Shown: piece after piece, positions 49,224 to 57,614 of the stretch
How positions within the stretch are numbered: position 1 is the first letter of the stretch
Layout of the letters: the number at the start of each line of letters is the position of its first letter
DNA from: Actinoplanes regularis
Lineage (GTDB): Bacteria > Actinomycetota > Actinomycetes > Mycobacteriales > Micromonosporaceae
Direction: 5' to 3'
NCBI RefSeq assembly: GCF_900188005.1
Contig: NZ_FZNR01000020.1
Span: 83,072 to 147,071 of the forward strand
Length of the DNA: 64,000 bases
The notes under the pieces: generated by a model
Told to the model about the DNA's origin: nothing
Databases searched by the model: none
What the model saw: only the letters and a program-made list of their open reading frames with translations
Position numbers and translations under genes: made by a program

Positions 49224-50973
49224 GGGACCTGCCATCGAGCCGCTGCTGGCTCAGGTACGTGACGAGTACGGCTCGCGCGTCCGGATCATCGCCGCCGACA
49301 AGGTACGAAGCGGTGGCATCGGGGGCTTCTTCGCGAAGCAACACTACGAGCTCTCCGTCGAGGTGCCGGACGTACCCGAGGACAGCCATGAGGACAGTCA
49401 CGAGGACAGTGAGGACATGGCCCAACCAAGCGTCGCCGAGAGCGGCACAAACCCACTGGAAAGGCTGCTCGAACAGGCCGAATCCCGGGATCGGTTCAGC
49501 ACCGACTCGCCCCCGGCCCCGGGACGGCCGACGGCCGCTGGACGTGCCCCGGCGCCCGGCCTGGGCCCGCGGGAGAGCCGGGCCGCCGGCATGGGGGACA
49601 CCGGAGCGGCCTTCGCCGAACTGATGGCCGGCCTGGACGTGGCCGGCCACCTCGGTGAGGCGACCCGGCCCGGCCATCGGGTCCGGCAGCCGGCCGACCC
49701 CGTGGTCCGCCCGTTCACCCCGGCCACCGCGACCGAGCCACCGATCAACGCCGGTCGGCCCAGCCTGCCGGCCGCGCTGCCCGGGCACTCCGGGCGCGCC
49801 GCGCCGGCGCCACCACCACCACCACCGGCGGCGGCACCGGTCTCGCCGCCACCGGCCGTGGCCCCGGTCTCGCCGGCCTTCCAGGAGTTCGCGCCCCGCC
49901 GGGCCGTTCCGCACAGCCCGGCCCCGGCCCCGATCCGTCCCGCCGAGCCCAGCGCGGCGCCGTCCCGGGCCGCGTTCCAGACCGCGACGCCGACCCCGGT
50001 CCGGTCCGCCGCCGAGGTGTACGGCCTGTCGGAGGACGACCTGATCCCGGTCTCGCCGGCGGCCGCCTCGCCGCCACCGGCCCCCGCTCCGCCCGCACCA
50101 GCGCCGGTCGCCTCGTCGCCGCCCGCACCATCGCCGGTCGCCTCGTCGCCGGTCGCGGTGGCGCCGGTCAACCCGACGCCGGTCTCCGCGGCTCCGGCCC
50201 CCGCGCCGCCGCCGGTGGTCACTCCGCCGCCGGCCGTGTCGAAGCCGGAGCCGGTCCACGCCGCCGACGACCTGGCCCCGGTGCAGCGCAACCTGATGAC
50301 CGTCGGCATGCCCGAGGAGATGGCCCGCCAGATCACCGGCGGGGACACCTACGCCGGAGTGCTCAGCGTGCTCGCGGCCAGTCCGTCCGCGCCCGGCATC
50401 CCGGACGGCGCCGGCGAGATCCTGGTGGTCGCCGGTGAGGTGCACTCGACGGTGCCGCTCGCCAAGCAACTGCTGGAGCAGGTCCATGTGGACCACTCCC
50501 ACCTGCTGCTGGCGGCGCCCTCCACGTCCGGGACGGGGCTGCACTCGTCGCGGCTGATCTCCAGCCCCGGCGCGGCCGAGTCCCGCGCCGAGAAGCTGCA
50601 GACCGCGGACCACCCGTGGGTCGTGGTGATCGACGCACCGGTCGGGGGTACCGACGAGTTCTGGGTCAACGAGATGTGCGACGCGCTCGGCGCGACGGCT
50701 CTCTGGGCCGTCGTCGACGCCACCCGCAAGACTGCGGACACCGCGCGCCACCTGCGCAATCTCGGTGAGGTGGAGGCGCTCGTGGTGCACAGCGTGGAGC
50801 TCACCTCGGACCCGGCGTCGGTGCTCGGGCTGGACGTGCCGATCTACTCGCTGGACGGTAAGCCGGCCACCCCGCACGCGTGGGCCGCGATGCTCTGCGC
50901 GCGGATCGCCGCCGAGGTGATGCCGGCGGTCGCCTCGCCACGCCAGTCCATCCGCACCTCCGGCCGCCGATGA
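49201..50973 (+). CDS. FlhF-like protein with lost P-loop
   Basis: A 590-aa protein at the usual flhF place. The N-terminal B domain is visible (VLLEGPAIEPLLAQVRDEYG, IIAADKVRSGGIGGFF). A very long Pro/Ala/Val linker (about residues 100-355) follows, then an NG-like end with QKL-type helices. Where FlhF has GPTGVGKTTT, this has VVAGEVHSTVPLAKQLL: no Gly-Lys-Thr, so GTP binding is unlikely. Asp and VVVIDAPVGGTDEFW keep the outline of the later switch. It overlaps flhA by 23 bp and couples to the next gene by ATGA. It may place or time flagella without GTP hydrolysis; this is inference. Confidence 0.75.
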   Translation: MPTRVLLEGPAIEPLLAQVRDEYGSRVRIIAADKVRSGGIGGFFAKQHYELSVEVPDVPEDSHEDSHEDSEDMAQPSVAESGTNPLERLLEQAESRDRFSTDSPPAPGRPTAAGRAPAPGLGPRESRAAGMGDTGAAFAELMAGLDVAGHLGEATRPGHRVRQPADPVVRPFTPATATEPPINAGRPSLPAALPGHSGRAAPAPPPPPPAAAPVSPPPAVAPVSPAFQEFAPRRAVPHSPAPAPIRPAEPSAAPSRAAFQTATPTPVRSAAEVYGLSEDDLIPVSPAAASPPPAPAPPAPAPVASSPPAPSPVASSPVAVAPVNPTPVSAAPAPAPPPVVTPPPAVSKPEPVHAADDLAPVQRNLMTVGMPEEMARQITGGDTYAGVLSVLAASPSAPGIPDGAGEILVVAGEVHSTVPLAKQLLEQVHVDHSHLLLAAPSTSGTGLHSSRLISSPGAAESRAEKLQTADHPWVVVIDAPVGGTDEFWVNEMCDALGATALWAVVDATRKTADTARHLRNLGEVEALVVHSVELTSDPASVLGLDVPIYSLDGKPATPHAWAAMLCARIAAEVMPAVASPRQSIRTSGRR

Positions 50974-51197
50974 TCCGGCCGTCGGTCCTGCTGTTCGCGC
51001 TGCTGATCAGTCTGCCGGCGTGGTACCGGCTGCTCGTCGACCAGCTCGACCTGACCCAGGTGTTGATCCGGTTCCTGATCGCGGTGCCGATCGCGGTGCT
51101 CTTGCTGACCGCGTTCCGCCTCGTCACGTCCGGTTACGGCGTGACCGAGGAGACGCCGGCCACGCCGGTCGAGGCCGAGCCGATGGATCCGGCGTAA
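50970..51197 (+). CDS. 75-residue membrane protein coupled to the FlhF-like gene
   Basis: Two hydrophobic helices (SVLLFALLISLPAWYRLLV and VLIRFLIAVPIAVLLLTAF) and an acidic Pro/Glu tail. I recognise no family. It is not FliQ: that protein has a different two-helix pattern with a TQIQEQTLSF-type loop. ATG overlaps the FlhF-like stop, so the pair are translated together. It ends the + strand flagellar run. Confidence 0.7.
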   Translation: MIRPSVLLFALLISLPAWYRLLVDQLDLTQVLIRFLIAVPIAVLLLTAFRLVTSGYGVTEETPATPVEAEPMDPA

Positions 51198-51204
51198 TCC
51201 GTAC

Positions 51205-51236
51205 CTACTGGTGCCTTGGGGAAGAGCTACCAGTAG
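51205..51236. terminator. Small hairpin after the 75-residue gene
   Basis: CTACTGGT (51205-51212) and ACCAGTAG (51229-51236) are exact reverse complements with a 16-nt loop; it precedes the stronger hairpin. Confidence 0.45.
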
Positions 51237-51276
51237 CGAACCGGCGGCGACCCTCGTGAGGGCCGCCGCCGGTTCG
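51237..51276. terminator. Strong bidirectional terminator between the two flagellar runs
   Basis: The arm 51237-51255 (starting CGAACCGGCGGCG) pairs with 51258-51276 (ending CCGGTTCG) at 18 of 19 positions, followed on the + strand by TTTCTC. It separates the convergent flhA-side and fliK-side operons. Confidence 0.85.
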
Positions 51277-51280
51277 TTTC

Positions 51281-52975
51281 TCAGGCGTGGGTGTCCAGCC
51301 GGCCGGGCGTGACCTGCCGGGTTCGTACCGGGGCCGGCTCGGTCGGCAGCTCGGCGTCGCGGCCCGGGCCGTCGCCGCCCCGCCGGGCATACCCGCCGGC
51401 CGCCTCGAACTGCTGCCGCGCCTGGTCCTGCTGCGGGGAGCCCTGGCGCAGGTCCAGCGAGAGGTTCCCGAACCCGGAGTCCTGCAGCTCCTTGCGCAGG
51501 TCACCGAGGCCCGCGCGGAGCGCGTCGGTACCGGCCTCGGTGGCGCCGGTGAGCCGCACGCTGATGTCGCCGTTGCGGACCTCCGCGACCACCTGGACCG
51601 CGCCCAGGTCGGCCGGGTGCAAGTGCACGGTGAGCCGGTGCACGCCGTCGGCATCCAGCCGGAGCGGGGCGATCCGCATCGCGATCTGCTCGGCCGGCGG
51701 TGACGTCGGAACCGGGGTGCTGTTCTGGGCGGGAGCCGCCGGTGCCGCCGGGGCGGCGGCCTGAGGGCCGGTCACTCCGGGCAGGGGTGCGCCGGGTGGA
51801 AGCCCGGCATCGGCGGCGGGCTGCGCCGCCGGCATCGGGGCCGGCGGGGCCGCGGTGGCGTCCGGCCCGGTCTTGGGCCCGCTCTCCGGAACGTTCTCCA
51901 GCACGTTCTCCGGCACGGCGAAGGCCCCCGGCCCCGGCTGCCCGGATCCGCCCGGTGAGCCGTCTCCGGCACCGCCGGCCGTGGCCGGCCGCGCGGCGGC
52001 ACCGGGCACAGCCGGTGCCAGGCCGGCGGTGTCCGTTCCGGCGGGCGCGACCGCGTCGGCGTCCGTCTTGGTGTCGGCGCCGGCCCGGGTTGCGGCGTCG
52101 GCCCAGGCGGGCCGGGCCGGGGTCGCGGCGAGGTCGGCGCCGGTCTGCTGCTGGCCGGACTGGAGTGAGCCGCCCGCGGCGCCGTCGGCCGGGGCGTTGC
52201 CGGCCGTCGTCGCCGCGCCCTGGCCGGCAGCAGCCGCCGCGGTATCGGGAGCCGGCGCCGCGGGCTGCGCCGGGACGGCCCGGTTCGCGTCGGTGACCGG
52301 TGCGGTCTCGGCAGTGGTGATCTTGGCTGCGGCGCTCGTGCCCTCGGCAGCGATGGCGTCGGGCTGCGTCAATGCGGCCGCGGTGGTGGCCTGGGCGACG
52401 GCGGCTGCCGCGGCTTGTTCCGCGGTCTGCCCGTCGGTGACCTTCCCGTCCTCCGCGGTCGCCTTCTCGGCATCGCCGGTCTTGGCCTTGGTCTTGGTGC
52501 GGTCCGGGCCCTGTGGCCGGGTGTCGGTACCGGTTGTCTTGTCGTCGGCGCCGGCGTCCCGCTGGTCGGCGGCCGGTCGGTCCGCCGCGGCCCGCTTCGC
52601 GGATGCGGCACGCTGGTCCGAGGCCCGCTCCGAAGCGGCACGCTTCGTCGCGGCCCGGTTCGCCGTGTTGCGGAGATCTGCGGCGCGTTCGGTGGCGGCC
52701 CGGTTCGCGGCGCTGCGGAGATCGGCAGCGCGTTCCGTGGCGGCCCGGTTCGCGGCGCTGCGGAGATCTGCGGCGCGTTCCGCGTTCCGCGCCGCGCTGC
52801 GGTCCGCCGCTTGGCGGTCGGCGGCCTGCTGGGCCGCGTCGTCCCGCCGATTGTCGCGGTTCAACTCGGCTGAGAGCGCCGAACCGAAGTCCGCCCCGTT
52901 GTCGCGCCGCCCACTCGGGCGACGCGTTGTCTCGATCGTGGGCCGCTGCTCGGGGCCCGTCACGGAACTCGGCAT
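51281..52975 (-). CDS. fliK: Flagellar hook-length control protein FliK with 15-residue repeats
   Basis: FliK measures hook length and switches export through FlhB. The C-terminal Flg_hook domain is clear (LTVHLHPADLGAVQVVAEVRNGDISVRL, SGFGNLSLDLRQG). The 564-aa protein is otherwise low complexity: Ala/Arg-rich with three ERAADLRSAANRAAT-type units at about residues 65-110 encoded by a 45-bp tandem repeat, then Pro/Ala/Thr-rich sequence. ATG at 52975 has GAGGAG upstream; GTG at 52993 is possible. It follows the peptidoglycan hydrolase gene by 49 bp. Confidence 0.88.
   Translation of the reverse strand: MPSSVTGPEQRPTIETTRRPSGRRDNGADFGSALSAELNRDNRRDDAAQQAADRQAADRSAARNAERAADLRSAANRAATERAADLRSAANRAATERAADLRNTANRAATKRAASERASDQRAASAKRAAADRPAADQRDAGADDKTTGTDTRPQGPDRTKTKAKTGDAEKATAEDGKVTDGQTAEQAAAAAVAQATTAAALTQPDAIAAEGTSAAAKITTAETAPVTDANRAVPAQPAAPAPDTAAAAAGQGAATTAGNAPADGAAGGSLQSGQQQTGADLAATPARPAWADAATRAGADTKTDADAVAPAGTDTAGLAPAVPGAAARPATAGGAGDGSPGGSGQPGPGAFAVPENVLENVPESGPKTGPDATAAPPAPMPAAQPAADAGLPPGAPLPGVTGPQAAAPAAPAAPAQNSTPVPTSPPAEQIAMRIAPLRLDADGVHRLTVHLHPADLGAVQVVAEVRNGDISVRLTGATEAGTDALRAGLGDLRKELQDSGFGNLSLDLRQGSPQQDQARQQFEAAGGYARRGGDGPGRDAELPTEPAPVRTRQVTPGRLDTHA
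52650..52784. repeat. 45-bp tandem repeat within fliK
   Basis: CGGCCCGGTTCG recurs at 52651, 52696 and 52741, each followed by nearly the same 33 bp. The period is a multiple of three, so copy-number change keeps frame and alters the protein length by 15 residues. Confidence 0.8.
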
Positions 52976-53024
52976 GGTGTTGGGGCTCCTCACTGCTCCG
53001 GTGGTCTCGTCGTCGAACTCGAAA

Positions 53025-54005
53025 TCAGCCGCCGAGGGCGGCCAGCGCCTTCTGCACCTTCGGCACGTACGCCTGGGTCTCGCTGAACGGCGGGATGCCG
53101 CCGTGCTTGCGCACCGCCCCGCCACCCGCGTTGTACGCGGCCAGTGCCAGCGGCACCGACTTGAACTCCTTCAACAGCCCGTTCAACATCTTCGCGGCGC
53201 CGTTCACGGCCTGCTCCGGGTCGAATGCGTCGCGCACTCCGAGCCCCTTCGCGGTGCCCGGCATCAGCTGCATCAAACCCTGCGCGCCGGCCTTGCTGAC
53301 CGCGCCCGGGTTGTATCCGGACTCCACCTTCGCGACCGCGGCGAGCAGCTTCGGCGAGACGCCGTACTTCGCGCCGGCCTGGACGAACAGATCCGCGTAC
53401 GGCACGCCGGCCAGCTCGCCACCCGACCCGCGCAGCCCGGCCGGGCGCAGCGCCGTCATGTCCTGCACCGCGCCGGTCGGCGCGGCGTCGATGATCCGGC
53501 GGATGTGGGTCGGCCGTTCGTACACCGACTGCACCTTCACGTGGTCGCCCGGCTTCGGCGCGGCGATCATCTTGTTGTCGCCGAGGTAGATCGCCACGTG
53601 GTCCACCGGCGAGTCGAACGCCAGCACGTCACCCGGCTTGGCGTCCTTCAGGCTCGCCACCGGGCGGCCCGCGGTCGCCTGCTGCCACGAGTTGCGCGGC
53701 AGTTTGATGCCGAGGTCCTCGTAGACCTGCTGGACCAGGCCGGAGCAGTCCAGGCCCTTGGCGGGGTCGGTGCCGCCGAAGACGTACGGCGTGCCCAGGT
53801 ACTTGCGTGCGGCGGCCACCACATCGTCACCGCTCGGGCCGGCGACCGTCGTTCCGGTCATCCCCAGGCCCTTCGCCTCGGCCAGCGCGGACGCGAACCT
53901 GGTTTTTGACGAGCCCGAGTCGACCGTAGCCGGCGGCGGCGTCAGACCGAGCTGGTCCTGCAGCTGAGTGATCCGAGAAAGAACAGCACCCACACCAAGA
54001 CTCAT
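53025..54005 (-). CDS. NlpC/P60 - lytic transglycosylase fusion (flagellar peptidoglycan hydrolase)
   Basis: A 326-aa protein with two cell-wall-cutting domains. NlpC/P60 peptidase: Cys87 (LDCSGLVQ), His136 (DHVAIYLG). SLT transglycosylase: Glu228 (VAKVESGYNPGAVSKAG), QGLMQLMPGTA and AYNAGGGAV. A short N-terminal coiled region follows MSLGVGAVLSRITQL; no Sec signal is seen. It overlaps fliJ and lies within the flagellar operon, so it may open the wall for the rod, perhaps exported by the flagellar system in the way FlgJ is in other bacteria. This role is inferred. Confidence 0.9.
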   Translation of the reverse strand: MSLGVGAVLSRITQLQDQLGLTPPPATVDSGSSKTRFASALAEAKGLGMTGTTVAGPSGDDVVAAARKYLGTPYVFGGTDPAKGLDCSGLVQQVYEDLGIKLPRNSWQQATAGRPVASLKDAKPGDVLAFDSPVDHVAIYLGDNKMIAAPKPGDHVKVQSVYERPTHIRRIIDAAPTGAVQDMTALRPAGLRGSGGELAGVPYADLFVQAGAKYGVSPKLLAAVAKVESGYNPGAVSKAGAQGLMQLMPGTAKGLGVRDAFDPEQAVNGAAKMLNGLLKEFKSVPLALAAYNAGGGAVRKHGGIPPFSETQAYVPKVQKALAALGG

Positions 54006-54469
54006 GCTTCGCTCCCGTTCCGGTCGGTCGGCGTCTGCACGCTGTTTGCGGCGTCGCGTGCCTTCGAGGTGATCGCCAGTTCGTCGAGGTTGGCCTGGTC
54101 GGTACGGAGATCGTGGGCCCGGACCAGGGCGGCGTGCCGCTCGGACAGCATCTCCACCGCGCGCCGGCGCTTCGCCGCGTCGGTGAGCGCCGCCATCTTC
54201 TCGCGCTCGACCCCCTCGGCATCCGTGACCATCCGCTGCGCGCCGAACACCCCGGCGGCCAGCGACTGCCGGGCCACCAGTGCGGCGACCATCGCCCGGG
54301 CGGACCCTTCGGATGGCGCGTCCGCGCCAACCAACTCCAGTTGACGGCGCTTCACCAGGGCCTGGGCTTCCTGGATCTCCGCACGTGACTGGGTCAGTTC
54401 ACCTCGGGCGGCGTCCTCCTGCGCTTTCCGCGCGCGCAGCACCGGGGCGAGTCGGAACAGGCGGTTCAC
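54002..54469 (-). CDS. fliJ: Flagellar export chaperone FliJ
   Basis: FliJ is a coiled-coil stalk protein linking FliI and FlhA. The 155-aa sequence is almost entirely helical with heptads from FRLAPVLRARKAQEDAARGELTQ onward. GTG start at 54469 follows AGGAGG by 7 bp. It overlaps the hydrolase gene by 4 bp (ATGA on the - strand). Confidence 0.9.
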   Translation of the reverse strand: MNRLFRLAPVLRARKAQEDAARGELTQSRAEIQEAQALVKRRQLELVGADAPSEGSARAMVAALVARQSLAAGVFGAQRMVTDAEGVEREKMAALTDAAKRRRAVEMLSERHAALVRAHDLRTDQANLDELAITSKARDAANSVQTPTDRNGSEA

Positions 54470-54584
54470 GTTTGCCTCCTAGCCGGGCAAGGAGCCCTCA
54501 CATTCACGCTTCGGCATCCCGGCCGATCCGCTGAGTGCTGCACCCAAGCCGCAACGGGCCGGATGCTTCAGTCGGGCCCCGTGG

Positions 54585-55892
54585 TCAGGTCGTGGCGAGG
54601 AGTGCGCGCAGGGCGGCCCAGGCATCGTCGGCTGTGACGCGTTCGTCGAGGTCCTGGCGGAGGAAGGCGCTGATCTGCGGCCAGGACGCGTTGGCGCGGT
54701 CGGCCTCCGGGTTGGTGCCCGGGACGTAGGCGCCGATCTCGACCAGTTCGCGGACTTCGCGGTGGGCGGCCATCAGACGGCGCAGTTCGGTGGCGTCGGA
54801 GCGCTGTTCCCGGCTGGTGATCTTGTTGGCGACCCGGGAGATCGAGTCGAGCGCCTGGATGCTTGGGAAATGTCCGGCCGTGGCCAGTTTGCGGTCGAGG
54901 ACGATGTGCCCGTCGAGAATCGAGCGGGCCGCGTCCGCGATCGGCTCGTTGTGGTCGTCGCCCTCGACCAGGACCGTGTACAGGCCGGTGATGCTGCCCC
55001 GGGCGCCCGGCCCGGCCCGCTCCAGCAGGGAGGCGAGCATGGCGAAGACGGACGGGGGATAGCCGCGGGTGGCGGGCGGTTCGCCGACGGAGAGGCCGAC
55101 CTCGCGCTGGGCCATCGCGGCCCGGGTCACGCTGTCCATCATCAGCAGCACGTCGGCGCCCTCGTCCCGGTAGTACTCGGCTATCCGGGTGGCGACCGCC
55201 CCGGCCCGCAGCCGGACCAGCGGCGCCGTGTCCGAGGTGGCGATCACCACCACCGATCGGGCCAGCCCCTCCTGGCCCAGGTCGTGCTCGATGAACTCGC
55301 GCACCTCACGGCCGCGCTCGCCGACCAGGGCGACCACGTTCAGCGCCGCCGAGGTGCCCCGGGTGATCATGCTCATCAGGGTCGACTTGCCCACGCCGGA
55401 GCCGGCGAAGATGCCGATCCGCTGGCCGCAGCCGCACGGGACGAGCGTGTCCAGCACCCGTACGCCCAGAGACATCGGTTTGTCGACGAGCTGGCGCTCC
55501 ATCGCCGACGGCGGGGCGGCGTCGATCCCGACCAGCTCGCCGCGGAGCGGCGGCCCGCCGTCCATCGGCCGGCCGAGGCCGTCCAGGATGCGCCCGCGCA
55601 GGTCCGGGCCGACCGCGATGCGCAGTGGCCCGCCGGTGCTCATCGCCGGTGTGCCGGTGCCGATCCCGGCGATCGGGCCGAGTGGCATGCAGGAGAGCTG
55701 CTGCCCGTCGAGCGCCGCGACCTCGGCCAGCACCGCCTCCGGTCCGTCGCCGATCCGCAGCAGCTCACCGACGCGGGCCTCGAGGCCGCCCACCGTGATT
55801 CGGAGGCCGACGGCTCCGGTGACCCGGCCGCTGACCGTGGGCCGCGCCGCGAGGACCGCGTTGTGCATGCGGTGCTGGAAGGCATGGGGCAT
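54585..55892 (-). CDS. fliI: Flagellum-specific ATPase FliI
   Basis: FliI is the export ATPase. Walker A is AGSGVGKS (residues 163-170), Walker B region VLLMMDSVTRAA, and the Glu-loop ALVGERGREVREF. N-terminal barrel region begins with MPHAFQHRMHNAVLAARP. The 435-aa length is normal. A 115-bp gap to fliJ suggests a second start for fliJ. It is 11 bp behind fliH. Confidence 0.96.
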   Translation of the reverse strand: MPHAFQHRMHNAVLAARPTVSGRVTGAVGLRITVGGLEARVGELLRIGDGPEAVLAEVAALDGQQLSCMPLGPIAGIGTGTPAMSTGGPLRIAVGPDLRGRILDGLGRPMDGGPPLRGELVGIDAAPPSAMERQLVDKPMSLGVRVLDTLVPCGCGQRIGIFAGSGVGKSTLMSMITRGTSAALNVVALVGERGREVREFIEHDLGQEGLARSVVVIATSDTAPLVRLRAGAVATRIAEYYRDEGADVLLMMDSVTRAAMAQREVGLSVGEPPATRGYPPSVFAMLASLLERAGPGARGSITGLYTVLVEGDDHNEPIADAARSILDGHIVLDRKLATAGHFPSIQALDSISRVANKITSREQRSDATELRRLMAAHREVRELVEIGAYVPGTNPEADRANASWPQISAFLRQDLDERVTADDAWAALRALLATT

Positions 55893-55903
55893 CTCGTCGC
55901 TTC

Positions 55904-56572
55904 TCAGAGTCGAAGGGCTTCCCTGGCCCGCGCCATCGCGGCGGCGATCGTCGCGTCAACGGTGGCGGTGCCGGTCTCGGCGACGGCGTCGCCGGGCTGG
56001 AGGCGGGGATCGGCGTGCAGGGTGATCTGACGGCCCTGGTAGTCGAAGACGTTGTCGGCGTCGCCCACCAGGTTGGCGTAGTCGTCCGGGTGCAGATGCA
56101 GTTGCACCCCGCCGTGCTCGGGCACCGCGGTCATCGCCCGCCGCAGCGCGTCCACGCCGCGGTGCTCCTCGTCCCGCAGATTGCGTCCGACGATCGCCTC
56201 GGCCAGCTCGAACGCGCTGATCAGCACGAGCTCCTGCAGCTCGTTGAAGGTGGGCATCAGCTGGTTCTCCAGCTCGGTGACGGCTCGGCCGAGCGCGTTC
56301 ACCGCGTGCGCGAGCGCGGCCGAGCGGCGCTGTTCGTGCTGAAGCTCTGCGGCCATCGCGCGTGCGGACGCCTCCTCGGCGGCCGTCACGGCGTCCCGTT
56401 TGCCCTGCGCCCACCCCTCGGCGTACCCGGTGGCCCGGGCCTGTTGCCGGGCCTCATCCAGCAGCTTCGGGTCGTTCGGGTCCGGTTGCCGGAAGTCGTT
56501 GATGAACTGCGCGGCAGCGGCGTTCTCCGCCACCACCCCGCGGATCACCGGGCCGTCAGGCAATGAGCTCAT
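55904..56572 (-). CDS. fliH: Flagellar export regulator FliH
   Basis: FliH binds FliI and FliN. The 222-aa sequence has an Ala/Glu-rich coiled region (GYAEGWAQGKRDAVTAAEEASARAM) and the FliH C-terminal domain with FELAEAIVGRNLRDEEHRGVDALRRA. The ATG at 56572 overlaps the fliG stop by 17 bp; an upstream ATG would start with Arg-rich sequence from fliG's frame and is less likely. Confidence 0.9.
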   Translation of the reverse strand: MSSLPDGPVIRGVVAENAAAAQFINDFRQPDPNDPKLLDEARQQARATGYAEGWAQGKRDAVTAAEEASARAMAAELQHEQRRSAALAHAVNALGRAVTELENQLMPTFNELQELVLISAFELAEAIVGRNLRDEEHRGVDALRRAMTAVPEHGGVQLHLHPDDYANLVGDADNVFDYQGRQITLHADPRLQPGDAVAETGTATVDATIAAAMARAREALRL

Positions 56573-57581
56573 CAGCCTCGCCGCCACGCTGGATCTCGAT
56601 CTGGCCGGAGTCCTCCAGGCTGCGGATGACACCGACGATCTTGGCCTGGGACTCCTCGACCATCCGCACCTTGACCGGGCCGAGCAGGTCCATCTCCTCC
56701 AGCAGGTTGTCCCGGCCGCGCTCGGAGAGGTTCTTGGTGACCTTGTCCCGCACGCCCTCCGGCACGCCCTTGAGGGCGGTGGCCAGGTCGGCCGGCTCCA
56801 CCTGGCGCAGGATCAGCTGCACCGCGCGGTCGTCGAGATTCACGATGTCCTCGAACATGAACATCCGGCGCCGGATCTCCTCGGCCAGCTCCGGGCTGCG
56901 CGCGTCGAGGGCTTCCAGGATGAGCCGCTCGGTGGTCCGGTCGGCGCGGTTGATGATGTCGACCAGCGGCTGCAGACCCCCGACCGTGGAGAGTTCGTCG
57001 GGCTGCAGGACGCTGGAGAGTTTGCGCTGCAGCGCGCTCTCCACCTGCCGGATGATGTCCGGCGAGGTGCGGTCCATGATCGCGATACGGTGCGCGACCT
57101 CGGTCTGCACCTCCAGCGGCAGTCCGGCCAGGATGGATGAGGCCAGCCCGGCCGGGATGTGCGCGAGCACCAGCGCGATCGTCTGCGGGTGCTCGTACTG
57201 GACGTAGGAGAGGAGTTGCCGCGGGTCCGCGTGGCTGAGGAAGTTGAACGGGATGTCGTTCATCGACGCCTCGAGCCGATCCAGGATCAGCGCCGCGCGC
57301 TCCTCGCCGAGCGAGGCCTCCAGCAGCTCACGGGCGTACCCCATGCCACCGGTGCCGGCGTACCGGGTGGTCGCCAACGCGTAGAACTCGTCCATCACGT
57401 CGTCGACCTGGACCGGGTCGAGCTTGCCCAGCTTCGCGACCTCCGCGGTGAGCATCTCGACGTCTTTCTCGTTCATGTTCGCCAGCACCTGGGCGGATTG
57501 TTCCGCGCCGAACTGGACCAGCATGATCGCGGCCTTGCGGATGCCCGTCATGGACAGCGTGGAGAGCCCGGGTGTGGTCAA
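56556..57581 (-). CDS. fliG: Flagellar motor switch protein FliG
   Basis: FliG interacts with FliF, FliM and MotA. EHPQTIALVLAHI (middle domain) and the charged C-terminal helix MFMFEDIVNLDDRAVQLILRQVEPADLATAL, with alternating Arg/Asp, are diagnostic. The 341-aa length is standard. It lies 33 bp from the fliF stop and overlaps fliH. Confidence 0.95.
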   Translation of the reverse strand: MTTPGLSTLSMTGIRKAAIMLVQFGAEQSAQVLANMNEKDVEMLTAEVAKLGKLDPVQVDDVMDEFYALATTRYAGTGGMGYARELLEASLGEERAALILDRLEASMNDIPFNFLSHADPRQLLSYVQYEHPQTIALVLAHIPAGLASSILAGLPLEVQTEVAHRIAIMDRTSPDIIRQVESALQRKLSSVLQPDELSTVGGLQPLVDIINRADRTTERLILEALDARSPELAEEIRRRMFMFEDIVNLDDRAVQLILRQVEPADLATALKGVPEGVRDKVTKNLSERGRDNLLEEMDLLGPVKVRMVEESQAKIVGVIRSLEDSGQIEIQRGGEADELIA

Positions 57582-57614
57582 CGCGTACTCCTCGAACCGT
57601 CTTGCCTCTTGGGG

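Noticed and set aside
50970..51197. The missing FliQ
   Set aside because: Two helices are present but the FliQ core loop and the position between fliP and fliR are absent; the acidic Pro-rich tail does not fit.
52650..52784. CRISPR-like array
   Set aside because: Units are contiguous 45-bp tandem repeats in frame with no unique spacers.
51855..53909. A 684-codon + strand frame opposite fliK and the peptidoglycan hydrolase gene
   Set aside because: FliK_C and NlpC/SLT motifs are on the - strand; the + frame is Ala/Arg/Pro filler from repeat-rich GC DNA.
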